Part shown: positions 1-7,900 of the stretch, one piece after another
How the letters are laid out: each line of letters begins with the position of its first letter
How positions within the stretch are numbered: position 1 is the first letter of the stretch
Assembly: GCA_002296885.1 (NCBI GenBank)
Contig: DBIH01000143.1
Coordinates: 1 to 10,095, forward strand
DNA: 10,095 nucleotides
Source of the DNA: Flavobacterium sp. UBA807
Lineage (GTDB): Bacteria > Bacteroidota > Bacteroidia > Flavobacteriales > Flavobacteriaceae
Direction: 5' to 3'
Notes under the pieces: generated by a model
Told to the model about the DNA's origin: nothing
Databases searched by the model: none
Seen by the model: the letters and a program-made list of their open reading frames with translations, nothing else
Position numbers and translations under genes: made by a program

Positions 1-608
1 GCAACGCGCACCATAGCTCCGCGATTACCTCTTTGAACTGACATTTGCTTATCGATTGTTTTTATTTTTTCTTTCAACAAAGCAATTCGATCTCTAACGA
101 TTCTTCTGTCGGTTTCAATTTCTGTTTCTCCTGGTCCACGAAGACCAATTCCTCCTTTTTGACGCTCCAAGTGAGTCCACATTCCGGAAAGCCTCGGTAA
201 TAAATACTGACATTGAGCCAACTCAACTTGGGTTCTTGCATAAGAAGTTTCAGCTCTTTGGGCAAAAATGTCAAGAATTAAATTGGTTCTGTCAAGGACT
301 TTGCAATCGAGTATTTTAGAGATATTTTTTTGTTGTGACGGTGACAATTCGTCATCGAATATTACCGTAGAAATATTCTTGTCCTTGATATAAGTAGCGA
401 TTTCATCCATTTTCCCTGTTCCTAAAAAGGTTTTAGGATTTGGGCGCTCCATTTTTTGTGAAAATCGTTTAATAACTTCTCCACCGGCAGTAAACGTTAA
501 AAATTCTAACTCATCAAGATATTCCGTTAATTTTTCTTCTTTCTGATTTTGCGTAACTATCCCAACAAGTACCGTCCGCTCAAAATTGATTATTTCTTTC
601 TCTAACAT
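1..608 (-). CDS. hflX: GTPase HflX, N-terminal half (partial at window edge)
   Basis: HflX is a cytoplasmic GTPase that binds ribosomes, splits stalled or stress-inactivated 70S particles and can assist ribosome recycling. Reading the minus strand from the ATG at 608-606 gives 202 complete codons open to position 1. Visible family signatures are a GTGKMDEI segment (residues ~63-70), VIFDDELSPSQQ (~82-93), DRTNLILDIFAQRAET (~106-121), QVELAQCQYLLPRLSGMW (~127-144), and the diagnostic glycine-rich GGIGLRGPGETEIETDRR (~152-169). A charged helical stretch follows. The Walker A/G1 motif of the GTPase domain is expected just after residue 203 and so lies outside the window; family members are usually about 400 residues, so roughly half is present. 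The start fits the family N-terminus (ERTVLVGIV at ~10-18). It is transcribed divergently from the T9SS operon and is probably unrelated in function. No frameshift is visible. Confidence 0.95.
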   Translation of the reverse strand, partial: MLEKEIINFERTVLVGIVTQNQKEEKLTEYLDELEFLTFTAGGEVIKRFSQKMERPNPKTFLGTGKMDEIATYIKDKNISTVIFDDELSPSQQKNISKILDCKVLDRTNLILDIFAQRAETSYARTQVELAQCQYLLPRLSGMWTHLERQKGGIGLRGPGETEIETDRRIVRDRIALLKEKIKTIDKQMSVQRGNRGAMVRV

Positions 609-626
609 TTTGCTTTTTATTCATTG

Positions 627-634
627 CAAAATTA
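627..634 (-). promoter_or_regulatory. Possible Bacteroidota -7 box for hflX
   Basis: On the minus strand this reads TAATTTTG, matching the Bacteroidota -7 consensus TAnnTTTG. It ends 18 bp before the hflX start codon, which would give a very short leader. No clear TTTG -33 element is seen 17-23 bp upstream, only a T-rich run, and such 8-mers occur by chance in AT-rich DNA, so this is tentative. Confidence 0.35.
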
Positions 635-740
635 GCAATTTGAAATTAAAAAATTTCTATAAATCCCCATAAGATTGGGAGGAAAAACCGCATTTTATCT
701 GTTAAAAAATTAATATTCCTAATTATTCCATAAATTTTAT

Positions 741-748
741 TAAATTTG
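741..748 (+). promoter_or_regulatory. Possible Bacteroidota -7 box for the T9SS substrate operon
   Basis: TAAATTTG matches the TAnnTTTG -7 consensus of Bacteroidota primary sigma factor promoters. It lies 48 bp before the start codon at 797, so transcription would begin about 40 bp upstream of the gene. A good -33 TTTG is not visible at the usual spacing, which lowers confidence. The surrounding 609-796 intergenic region is very AT-rich; a weak CCCA/TGGG inverted repeat near 666-679 is too short to call a terminator or operator. Confidence 0.45.
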
Positions 749-796
749 GGCTTCAATTTTTATAAATAACCACAAACAACTAAAAATTTTCATTTC

Positions 797-3700
797 ATGA
801 AAAAAATTACTTTACAACTATTGTTTTTATTCATTACTTTAAGTGGCTATTCCCAAATGGCTTTGGAGGGTTTTGAAAGTCCTGCGCCGACGACTACAAC
901 ACTCCCTACTACTTGGGCGTTAGGGACAGGTAACTGGTCTATTTTCGAAAGGAATACGCCTACAACTGTCGGATCAGGACAAAGCTGGGGAATCAATGCT
1001 TTTGCCGCGGCACTTTCTTATCAGGGGAGTAATTGTGCATCTGTCAGCAGAGAGCAGATAGGTCAGGGAAATACTTCCGAGGACTATTTAGCTACACCAC
1101 ATGTCCTGATTCCAACCAATGGAGAATTACATTTTTTTACAAGAATGTTCACCAGTGGTAATCAGGGTACGATTTATCAGATAAAAGTTGCATCGTCACC
1201 AACAGCAGTACCAACTGATCCTACTGCTTATACCTTAGTTCAGCAATGGACTGAAGCCGACATGACAACCACATTTAATGTGTATGAAGAAAAAACGGTT
1301 GACTTATCAGCTTATGCGGGTCAAACTGTTTATGTTTCATTTGTCAAAATCTTTACACAACCTACGGCAAACATTGATGGAGATCGCTGGCTGGTTGACA
1401 ATGTTAGTATCAATACTAAATGTGCAGTTCCAACAGGATTGGTTGCTAATGGTATTACTGCAAACGGGGCGAGTTTAAACTGGGCAAACCCTAGTGGTGC
1501 GACTTCGTGGGAAATAGAAGTAGTACTTGCTACTGCTACCCCTACCGGAAGCGGAACCGTTTATAGTGGTTCTTTACCTTATGTTGTAAGTGGTTTGGCA
1601 GCAAACACTGCATACAAATACTATGTAAGGGCATTATGTTCTACGGGTTATACTAGTGCATGGTCCGCAGTATCTCCTACATTTACTACAGGAACTTTAC
1701 CCCCGGTTTGTGGAGGGAATTTTACAGATCCGGGAGGTGCTACAGCTAACTATGGTAACAATGCCAATGTTACAACAACGATCTGCCCAACCAATCCCGG
1801 AGATTTGGTTACAATAACCTTTACTGCATTCGCGCTTGAAAATAATTTCGACTTTTTGAAAATATATGACGGAGATAATAATACTGCTCCATTATTAGCT
1901 AATTTGACAGGAACTACTTTACCAGGAACATATACATCGTCAGCAGCGAGTGGTTGTTTGACTTTTGTATTTACTTCGGACGGAAGTGGCACCGCAGCAG
2001 GTTGGGTTACTAATATAACCTGTGCTCCGGCACCAACTTGTAGAAAACCGACGGGTTTAACTACTAGTGCCATAACTTCAAATTCGGCTAACTTTGGTTG
2101 GACACAATTAGCCAATCCGGATAGTAGTACTGCAACAGCATGGCAGGTTTTAAGATTGCCTTGTGGGTCTCCAACACCAACTGCTTCAACACCAGGGTGG
2201 GTAGATACAACAACAAACCCATATTCATTTACAGGTTTGACTTCTGCCACTTGTTACGATTTATATGTTAGAGCAGTATGCTCTGTATCAGACAGTAGCC
2301 CGATTGCAGGACCTATATCAATAACTACTCTGGTAGCTCCACCTATTTGTGGCGGAAACTTTGTAGATGCCGGAGGTCCTACAGCAAACTATGCGAATAG
2401 TTCAAATATCACTACAACAATTTGCCCAACTAATACCGGGGATGTTGTAACTGTAACATTTACTGCGTTTGATACAGAATCTACATGGGATGGACTTTAT
2501 GTTTATGATGGAAGCTCTGTCACACCGACAGCCATGATTGCAAGTACAAATCCGGCAGGTAACGTTCCGGGCGGTTTAGCCGGTTCTTATTGGGGAACTA
2601 CAATTCCCGGTCCTTTTACTTCAACAAGTGCTGATGGATGTTTAACTTTTGTTTTCAGAAGTGATACAAGTATCACTCATGCTGGTTGGATTTCAAATAT
2701 AACTTGTGCTCCGGCACCTACTTGTAGAAAGCCTACTGCTTTAAGTTCGTCGTTACTGACATATAATTCTGTTTCATTAAACTGGACACAACCTCAAAAC
2801 CCTGATGGTAGCACTGCAACAAATTGGGAAGTTATAGTACTGCCTTGTGGTTCGCCAGCTCCTACAGCAACTTCATCAGGTGTTCAGACTACTTCGAATC
2901 CCTACACAGTTACAGGATTGAGCTCTTCAACCTGCTATGATATATATGTAAGAGCTGTATGTAGTACAACTGACAGTAGTGCATGGACCGGACCGAGAAC
3001 CATAACTACTTTAATTGCTCCACCAGTTTGCGGAGGCAACTTTGTAGATGCTGGAGGTCCTACCGGCGATTATGCAGCTAATTCAAATATTACAACAACT
3101 ATTTGTCCTACAAACCCAGGAGATGTAGTTACAGTAACTTTTTCAGAATTTAATACAGAAGCAACCTGGGATGGACTTTATGTTTATGATGGAAACGCCG
3201 TTACACCGGCAGCCATGATTGCGAGTACAAATCCGGCAGGTAACGTTCCCGGAGGTTTAGCTGGTTCTTATTGGGGTAATTTAACCGGGGCTAACATTCC
3301 TGGCCCATTTACATCAACAAGTCCTAATGGATGTTTAACGTTCGTTTTCAGAAGTGATGGTGCAGTTACTGACCCAGGATGGAATTCGATAGTAACTTGC
3401 GCACCGCCACCAACCTGCTTAAGACCTGTAACGCTTACTTCAACAAATATAACATCAACATCTGCTTTATTAGGATGGACAGATACTAATATTGTTCCTG
3501 CAACTCAATGGGAGATTTTAGTTTTACCTTTTGGTTCGCCACTTCCTTTACCAACAGATACAGGTGTAATTGTTTCGACAAATCCAGCTTTAATAACAGG
3601 CTTGCTTCCTGCAACTCAATATACATTTTATGTGAGATCGGTTTGTTCAACAACGGATTCAAGCAGCTGGTCTGTTGGAGCTAATTTCAGAACCTTGATA

Positions 3701-6700
3701 ATCAATGACGATTGTTCGGGTGCTATTTTTGCTCCAGTGAATTCATCAGCCGTTTGTCAACAAACTACTGCTGGTACTATTTCCGGTGCTACTGCATCAG
3801 GCGGTGCAATTGCGCCATGTGTTGGTACCGCTGATGATGATGCCTGGTTCCAGTTTGTTGCAACCAATCCTTTCCTGACTGTTTCCTTACAGGATGTTGT
3901 TGGATCAACTACTAATTTAAATTTTGCAGTCTATTCAGGTAGTTGTGGTGCTTTGACATCAATATTTTGTAGTGCGGCCAATGCACTGGCTGGTGTTGTA
4001 AATGGATTGACTATTGGGCAAACTTATTATATAAGGGTTTACTCTAACGGCAGTACACCACAAACGTCTACATTTAATTTATGTATTTCTACCCCTGCAA
4101 GCTGTCTCACTGGTGAATCAGCGTGTCAGAATTTAAGTTATCATAATACTACGGGAATAGCAAGTCAGGGAACAATTGGTTGTTTAACAACTTCTCCAAA
4201 CCCGACTTATTATACCATAAATATTCAGGTTAGTGGTCCAATTAATTTATTACTGACACAATCAACAACTCCAGGAGGTACTCCTGATTTAGATGTTGAT
4301 TATGCAGCTTGGGGACCTTTCCCAAGTGCTGCTGCTGCTTGTGCAGCGATTGGTAATCCACCTACTTTAGCGCCTGGCATAGGTGTTCCTGTAACCCAAA
4401 CAACTGGTTGTAGTTTCTCAGCTGCTGCTACAGAAAATTTAAACATTGTGAATGCTATTGCCGGTCAGGTTTATGTAATTTTAATTACTAACTATTCTGA
4501 TGATCCTGGTTTCGTTAGTTTATCTCAAACAAATGCAACCGCTCCCGGGGCTGGTACTTATTTCTGTTGCCCTAATGCACATTTTACTTATTCTCCTGTT
4601 TCTTACTGTAAACAGCCGAGTACACCTAATCCAATAGCAGTAATTACTCCAGGTTCAAATGCCGGTGTTTTTTCTTCTACTCCAGGTCTGGTATTTGCAA
4701 ATACATCAACTGGCGAAGTGGACTTACAGGCAAGTGCTCCAGGAAATTATTTAATTACAAACACCGTTGCTGCTACAGCATCATGCGCAGCAAAATCACA
4801 GACTTATACAATTAGTATTGTAGAGCCAACATCTGCAACAATAGCATATAGCGCGCCTTCATATTGCCAAAGTATTACTACACTTCAAACCGTTACACAA
4901 ACAGGAACAACAGGCGGAAGCTACTCTGCCGTACCGAATATTGGTTTGAGTATAGATCCAACAACCGGTGCTATAAATCCGAGTTTGAGTTCTCCTGGTG
5001 TTTATACTGTAGTATATGGTTTACCAGGATCTATTTGTACCGCCGGAAATCCTTCAGTACAAGTTGAAATACTGGCATTACCTAATATAGCGCAACCAGC
5101 AAATATTAGTGCTTGTGATAGTTATGCTTATAGCAATTTACCTGCATTAGCTGTTGGTAATTATTTCTTACAGCCTGGTGGAGTAAGTCCGCTAGACCTT
5201 AGTGGTTCTACAACAAGCAATCAAACAATTTATATTTATGCTGTCGGGGAAAATGGATGTACTAATGAAAAATCATTTACCATTACTGTTAATAGCGTTC
5301 CAACACCTATTCAGTATAACGTTACTTCTTCTTCCTGTGCATCACCAACTGGATCTATTACAGTAACGAATCCTCCTGCGGGTACTATAACATTACCATC
5401 AAACTTATTTATTTCTGAGGTTACTGATGCTAATACCGGTTCATTAACCTATGTTGAAATATTCAATGGCACCGGTGCTCCTGTGAATCTGAATAATTAT
5501 AAATTAAGAACATTTAACAATGGTTCAGGTACAGCCTCTACGGGTTGTGACAATACACTTACAGGAACCTTAAACAATAACAGTACTTATGTTGTTGCTA
5601 TAGGTAGTGCTACTAATCTTGGTGGTGTGACCCCAAATCAGGTTTTTGCTGGCTGTGCCGGTATAAATACCGATGATTGTATCAAATTAACCAATCTTTC
5701 TAATACTGTAATCGATTTATGGGGAAGAACTGACGGTACTAATTTTACACCTAATAATCAGGTAGGTTATACTTACAGAAGACTAAACACTGCAACACCT
5801 CTTCCGAGTACTACTTGGAATCCTGCTGACTGGACGGCTTTAGATCCTGAAGATTATACCAATGTTGGGACCTATACATTTAATACTTCAAACTATCAGT
5901 ATAGTATTAATAATGGTAATACTTTCCAAAACAGTGCAACATTCAACAATTTGGCACCTGGAACTTATCCTGTAGTGGTTAAAGATCCAGTAACAGGTTG
6001 TGTATCCGCCCCTGTAAATGTTACTGTTGACGCTCCTAATTCTATACCATCTGTAACAACATTTACCTATGCAACTCCTGTTTGCCAAAATGCAACAACC
6101 AATCCTCTACCGGATACTTCAGCTACAGGATTTACAACTGGTGGTATATTTACAGCAAACCCTTCAGCCGGAATTGATATCAATCCAACTACTGGTGAAA
6201 TTAATTTAGCAAATACAGCAGCAGGAACTTATGCAATTACTTATACGTTTGCATTTAATCCTACAACATGTCAAACATTTAGTACTACTACGTTCACAAT
6301 AGTTATTACTAATACCATAACGCCTGTATTAGGATTCAGTTATACGACTCCTATTTGTCAGAATGCTTCAGCTACCTTATCTCCAACAATGGCTTCAGGC
6401 TTTACGACAGGTGGTACATTTAGTTCGTCAGCAGGTTTATCAATTGATGAAACAACTGGTGTAATTGATTTAGCTAATAGTACTGCAGGCAGCTATACTA
6501 TAACTTATACACTGCCGGGAAGTTCATGTTCTTCTGCTAGTAATTCTACTTTTGATATAGTTATCAATCCGGTTATTACACCTGTAACAACATTTACATA
6601 TGTAACACCGGTTTGTCAAAATACTGCTACTAATCCGCTGCCGGATACCTCTGCAGCAGGATTTACAACAGGCGGTACATTTAGTACAACTTCTACAGAA

Positions 6701-7861
6701 ATAACTGTCAATCCAACTACCGGTGAGTTGACTAATCTAACTGCCGGAACTTATGTAATAACTTATGATGTTACTGCAGATGCTTCGATATGTCGTACAG
6801 CAAGTTCATCATCGTTTACAATAGTTATAAATCCTGTAGTAAATCCTGTTTTAGGATTTAGTTATACAACACCTGTTTGTCAAAATGTTTCTGCTACTTT
6901 GTCTCCGACATTAGCAACGGGCTTTACAACCGGTGCAACCTTTAGTTCAACAACAGGTTTATCAATCAATAGTACAACCGGTGTGGTTGATTTAGCAAAT
7001 AGTACTCCGGGAACTTACACAATAACTGTTACTTCTCTTGCGAATGCAGCGACTTGTTTGGTTGGTGGTACTAATACAGCTACTTTGGTAATCAATCCTA
7101 CAATAAACGCTGTAACAGGTTTCAGTTACAGTTCGCCTTTCTGTCCTTCAGAGCCTGTTAATTTACAATCTCCTACATTAGTCAGCGGATTTACTACCGG
7201 TGGTACGTTTACATCATCAAGTGGATTATCAGTTGATGGACCGACAGGTGTAATTAATTTAGCAAATAGTACCCCTGGAAATTATACTGTCACTTATACT
7301 GTTAATGCAAATCCTGCAACCTGCCAGTTAGCGGGAACAGGAACTGCTCAGGTAATGATAATCTCTCCGGTAACAATTGAAGTAACCGGTGGTTGTCAAA
7401 GCGTAAGCTATATTCTTACTGCTTCTCCAGTATCTGATTCATTTAATCCTGAAACTGCAACTTATTCATGGCACGATGCCGAAGGTGCATTTGTCGGAAG
7501 TACCCAGAGCATTACTGCAGCTGCCGCAGGAACTTATACGGTAACTGTAACAGTTGATGGTTGTGATACTGTATCACTTCCGTTCGTTGTTGATTCAGTA
7601 TTTTGTGTTATCCAAAAAGGTATTTCTGTAAACAATGATGGTAAAAATGATACTTTTGACTTAACAGGTTTTGATGTTAAAAAATTAACCATCTTCAACA
7701 GATTAGGTATGAAAGTTTATTCACGTAGCAATTATGTTAATGAATGGGGCGGAAAAGATGACAATGGTGATGAGCTTCCTGACGGAACCTATTACTATGT
7801 AATCGATAGAAACCATGGTGATACTAAAACCGGATGGATTTACTTAAATAGAGCACAATAA
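797..7861 (+). CDS. Giant multidomain T9SS type B-sorted surface protein (adhesin-like)
   Basis: This 2354-residue protein is probably an exported, cell-surface-attached adhesin-like protein; its ligand is unknown. Residues 1-19 form a Sec signal peptide with cleavage predicted before Gln20. Domains in order: cleaved-adhesin/choice-of-anchor J-like (~21-207, starting LEGFESP and ending DRWLVDNVSI); FN3 (209-300); CUB (305-409); FN3 (415-510); CUB (518-637); FN3 (643-738); CUB (745-868); FN3 (874-969); a PPC-like beta-sandwich beginning NDDC (970-1098) with DDDAWFQFVA and YYIRVYSNG motifs; a second Cys-rich sandwich (~1102-1258); two divergent Ig-like modules (~1259-1427); a linker module (~1428-1505); a SprB-like repeat interrupted by a lamin-tail-like domain (1507-1749); five ~88-residue Ig-like repeats (1752-2192); a last Ig/PKD-like module (~2193-2269); and a type B sorting domain (2270-2354). 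No catalytic motif is evident. The ATG at 797 is directly followed by the signal peptide and has an A/T-rich leader without Shine-Dalgarno. It heads a putative operon with a PorP/SprF partner. Domain names come from motif reading, not a profile search; the sorting domain, CUB and FN3 calls are firmest. Confidence 0.95.
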   Translation: MKKITLQLLFLFITLSGYSQMALEGFESPAPTTTTLPTTWALGTGNWSIFERNTPTTVGSGQSWGINAFAAALSYQGSNCASVSREQIGQGNTSEDYLATPHVLIPTNGELHFFTRMFTSGNQGTIYQIKVASSPTAVPTDPTAYTLVQQWTEADMTTTFNVYEEKTVDLSAYAGQTVYVSFVKIFTQPTANIDGDRWLVDNVSINTKCAVPTGLVANGITANGASLNWANPSGATSWEIEVVLATATPTGSGTVYSGSLPYVVSGLAANTAYKYYVRALCSTGYTSAWSAVSPTFTTGTLPPVCGGNFTDPGGATANYGNNANVTTTICPTNPGDLVTITFTAFALENNFDFLKIYDGDNNTAPLLANLTGTTLPGTYTSSAASGCLTFVFTSDGSGTAAGWVTNITCAPAPTCRKPTGLTTSAITSNSANFGWTQLANPDSSTATAWQVLRLPCGSPTPTASTPGWVDTTTNPYSFTGLTSATCYDLYVRAVCSVSDSSPIAGPISITTLVAPPICGGNFVDAGGPTANYANSSNITTTICPTNTGDVVTVTFTAFDTESTWDGLYVYDGSSVTPTAMIASTNPAGNVPGGLAGSYWGTTIPGPFTSTSADGCLTFVFRSDTSITHAGWISNITCAPAPTCRKPTALSSSLLTYNSVSLNWTQPQNPDGSTATNWEVIVLPCGSPAPTATSSGVQTTSNPYTVTGLSSSTCYDIYVRAVCSTTDSSAWTGPRTITTLIAPPVCGGNFVDAGGPTGDYAANSNITTTICPTNPGDVVTVTFSEFNTEATWDGLYVYDGNAVTPAAMIASTNPAGNVPGGLAGSYWGNLTGANIPGPFTSTSPNGCLTFVFRSDGAVTDPGWNSIVTCAPPPTCLRPVTLTSTNITSTSALLGWTDTNIVPATQWEILVLPFGSPLPLPTDTGVIVSTNPALITGLLPATQYTFYVRSVCSTTDSSSWSVGANFRTLIINDDCSGAIFAPVNSSAVCQQTTAGTISGATASGGAIAPCVGTADDDAWFQFVATNPFLTVSLQDVVGSTTNLNFAVYSGSCGALTSIFCSAANALAGVVNGLTIGQTYYIRVYSNGSTPQTSTFNLCISTPASCLTGESACQNLSYHNTTGIASQGTIGCLTTSPNPTYYTINIQVSGPINLLLTQSTTPGGTPDLDVDYAAWGPFPSAAAACAAIGNPPTLAPGIGVPVTQTTGCSFSAAATENLNIVNAIAGQVYVILITNYSDDPGFVSLSQTNATAPGAGTYFCCPNAHFTYSPVSYCKQPSTPNPIAVITPGSNAGVFSSTPGLVFANTSTGEVDLQASAPGNYLITNTVAATASCAAKSQTYTISIVEPTSATIAYSAPSYCQSITTLQTVTQTGTTGGSYSAVPNIGLSIDPTTGAINPSLSSPGVYTVVYGLPGSICTAGNPSVQVEILALPNIAQPANISACDSYAYSNLPALAVGNYFLQPGGVSPLDLSGSTTSNQTIYIYAVGENGCTNEKSFTITVNSVPTPIQYNVTSSSCASPTGSITVTNPPAGTITLPSNLFISEVTDANTGSLTYVEIFNGTGAPVNLNNYKLRTFNNGSGTASTGCDNTLTGTLNNNSTYVVAIGSATNLGGVTPNQVFAGCAGINTDDCIKLTNLSNTVIDLWGRTDGTNFTPNNQVGYTYRRLNTATPLPSTTWNPADWTALDPEDYTNVGTYTFNTSNYQYSINNGNTFQNSATFNNLAPGTYPVVVKDPVTGCVSAPVNVTVDAPNSIPSVTTFTYATPVCQNATTNPLPDTSATGFTTGGIFTANPSAGIDINPTTGEINLANTAAGTYAITYTFAFNPTTCQTFSTTTFTIVITNTITPVLGFSYTTPICQNASATLSPTMASGFTTGGTFSSSAGLSIDETTGVIDLANSTAGSYTITYTLPGSSCSSASNSTFDIVINPVITPVTTFTYVTPVCQNTATNPLPDTSAAGFTTGGTFSTTSTEITVNPTTGELTNLTAGTYVITYDVTADASICRTASSSSFTIVINPVVNPVLGFSYTTPVCQNVSATLSPTLATGFTTGATFSSTTGLSINSTTGVVDLANSTPGTYTITVTSLANAATCLVGGTNTATLVINPTINAVTGFSYSSPFCPSEPVNLQSPTLVSGFTTGGTFTSSSGLSVDGPTGVINLANSTPGNYTVTYTVNANPATCQLAGTGTAQVMIISPVTIEVTGGCQSVSYILTASPVSDSFNPETATYSWHDAEGAFVGSTQSITAAAAGTYTVTVTVDGCDTVSLPFVVDSVFCVIQKGISVNNDGKNDTFDLTGFDVKKLTIFNRLGMKVYSRSNYVNEWGGKDDNGDELPDGTYYYVIDRNHGDTKTGWIYLNRAQ
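2486..2595 (+). repeat. Near-identical DNA tract, copy 1 (inside CUB2)
   Basis: This 110-bp tract aligns without gaps to 3167-3276. A hand count gives about 101 of 110 identical bases, including a perfect 28-bp block at its start (2486-2513). Within the later 74 bp, four of the five differences are synonymous third-position changes. The tract encodes the DGLYVYDG strand and a Gly/Pro-rich loop (NPAGNVPGGLAGSYWG) of the CUB domain. Confidence 0.85.
3167..3276 (+). repeat. Near-identical DNA tract, copy 2 (inside CUB3)
   Basis: Partner of the 110-bp tract at 2486-2595, in the same reading frame and direct orientation with a period of 681 bp (one FN3-CUB unit, 227 codons). Flanking sequence is clearly more divergent than this core, which suggests either strong constraint on the loop or local gene conversion between units. 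Confidence 0.85.
5315..6043 (+). other. SprB-type repeat split by a lamin-tail-like (LTD) domain, residues 1507-1749
   Basis: The first part (residues 1507-1529) reads CASPTGSITVTNPPAG, the usual opening of a SprB-like repeat. The expected continuation, YQYSINNGNTFQ...FNNLAPGTYPVVVKDPVTGC, appears only at residue 1700. The ~170 residues between them look like a lamin-tail domain: LFISEVTD at 1537-1544, then TYVEIFNGTGAPVNLNNYKL and a later STYVVAIG strand. SprB-like repeats occur in gliding-motility adhesins; LTD domains are beta-sandwiches found in many secreted bacterial proteins. The nested arrangement is inferred from motif order. Confidence 0.65.
6050..7372 (+). repeat. Five tandem ~88-residue Ig-like repeats with A-B-A-B order
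   Basis: Units begin at about 6050, 6320, 6578, 6842 and 7106 (86-90 codons each, residues 1752-2192). Each has an opening F-x-Y-x-x-P-x-C strand, a central GFTTG motif, a TTG-E/V-I/L turn (PTG in the last), an A/P-G-x-Y-x-I/V-T strand and a second Cys, so one disulfide per unit is likely. Units 1 and 3 share TTFTY and NPLPDTSA; units 2 and 4 share LGFSYTTP and SATLSPT. Unit 5 is a separate variant. The two modules at residues ~1259-1427 are more distant members of the same family. DNA of paired units differs at many synonymous sites, so the duplication is not recent. Confidence 0.85.
7604..7858 (+). other. T9SS type B C-terminal sorting domain (CHU_C / gliding-motility-associated CTD)
   Basis: The last 85 residues (2270-2354) match the gliding-motility-associated C-terminal domain family: KGISVNNDGKNDTFDL, then VKKLTIFNRLGMKVYS, NEWGGKDDNGDELPDGTYYY and the terminal KTGWIYLNR. 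In this family the domain directs secretion through the T9SS and surface attachment. Small departures from the common form are Gln and Val at positions usually occupied by Pro (VIQKGISVNNDG versus the typical IPKGISPNNDG). Confidence 0.93.
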
Positions 7862-7900
7862 CCCATGTATAATTTTTATTCAAAACAAAACACAAACAAA

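Larger units (their letters stand above)
1421..3703 (+). repeat. Alternating FN3-CUB domain array (4 FN3, 3 CUB) within the surface protein
   Basis: The encoded region (residues 209-969) alternates FN3 and CUB modules. FN3 units begin near a Cys followed by a KPTGL/VPTGL-type strand and carry a central aromatic Y-x-x-Y-V-R-A-x-C motif (for example YKYYVRALC and CYDIYVRAVC). CUB units begin CGGNF, contain TTICPTN, a KIYDG or YVYDG motif and GCLTFVF-x-SD, and end TC, giving four cysteines per unit as in classical CUB domains. CUB domains are interaction modules often dependent on calcium, so a binding or adhesive role is inferred. CUB2 and CUB3 are more similar to each other than to CUB1. Confidence 0.8.

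Noticed and set aside
74..274. A 66-codon open frame on the minus strand
   Set aside because: It overlaps hflX in another frame on the same strand, where the HflX reading frame carries the clear family motifs.
666..679. CCCA/TGGG inverted repeat in the divergent intergenic region
   Set aside because: A 4-bp stem with no following T-run; not distinguishable from chance as a terminator or operator.
1750..2250. A 166-codon open frame on the minus strand, inside the surface protein gene
   Set aside because: It lies wholly opposite well-supported FN3-CUB coding sequence, has no recognisable domain or start context, and is explained by the repetitive low-stop composition of that gene.
4328..4348. 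GCT/GCA-rich microsatellite-like run inside the surface protein gene
   Set aside because: It is a short Ala-coding stretch in frame, too short and imperfect to suggest phase variation.
6050..7372. Regularly spaced repeats that might suggest a CRISPR-like or non-coding array
   Set aside because: The period is ~258-270 bp, the copies are diverged, and all lie in a single open frame encoding Ig-like domains.
7865..7900. Upstream in-frame ATG giving the PorP/SprF protein 12 extra residues
   Set aside because: It begins 3 bp after the previous stop, but the signal peptide starts exactly at the ATG at 7901 with an A-rich leader; the extension would lengthen the n-region unusually.
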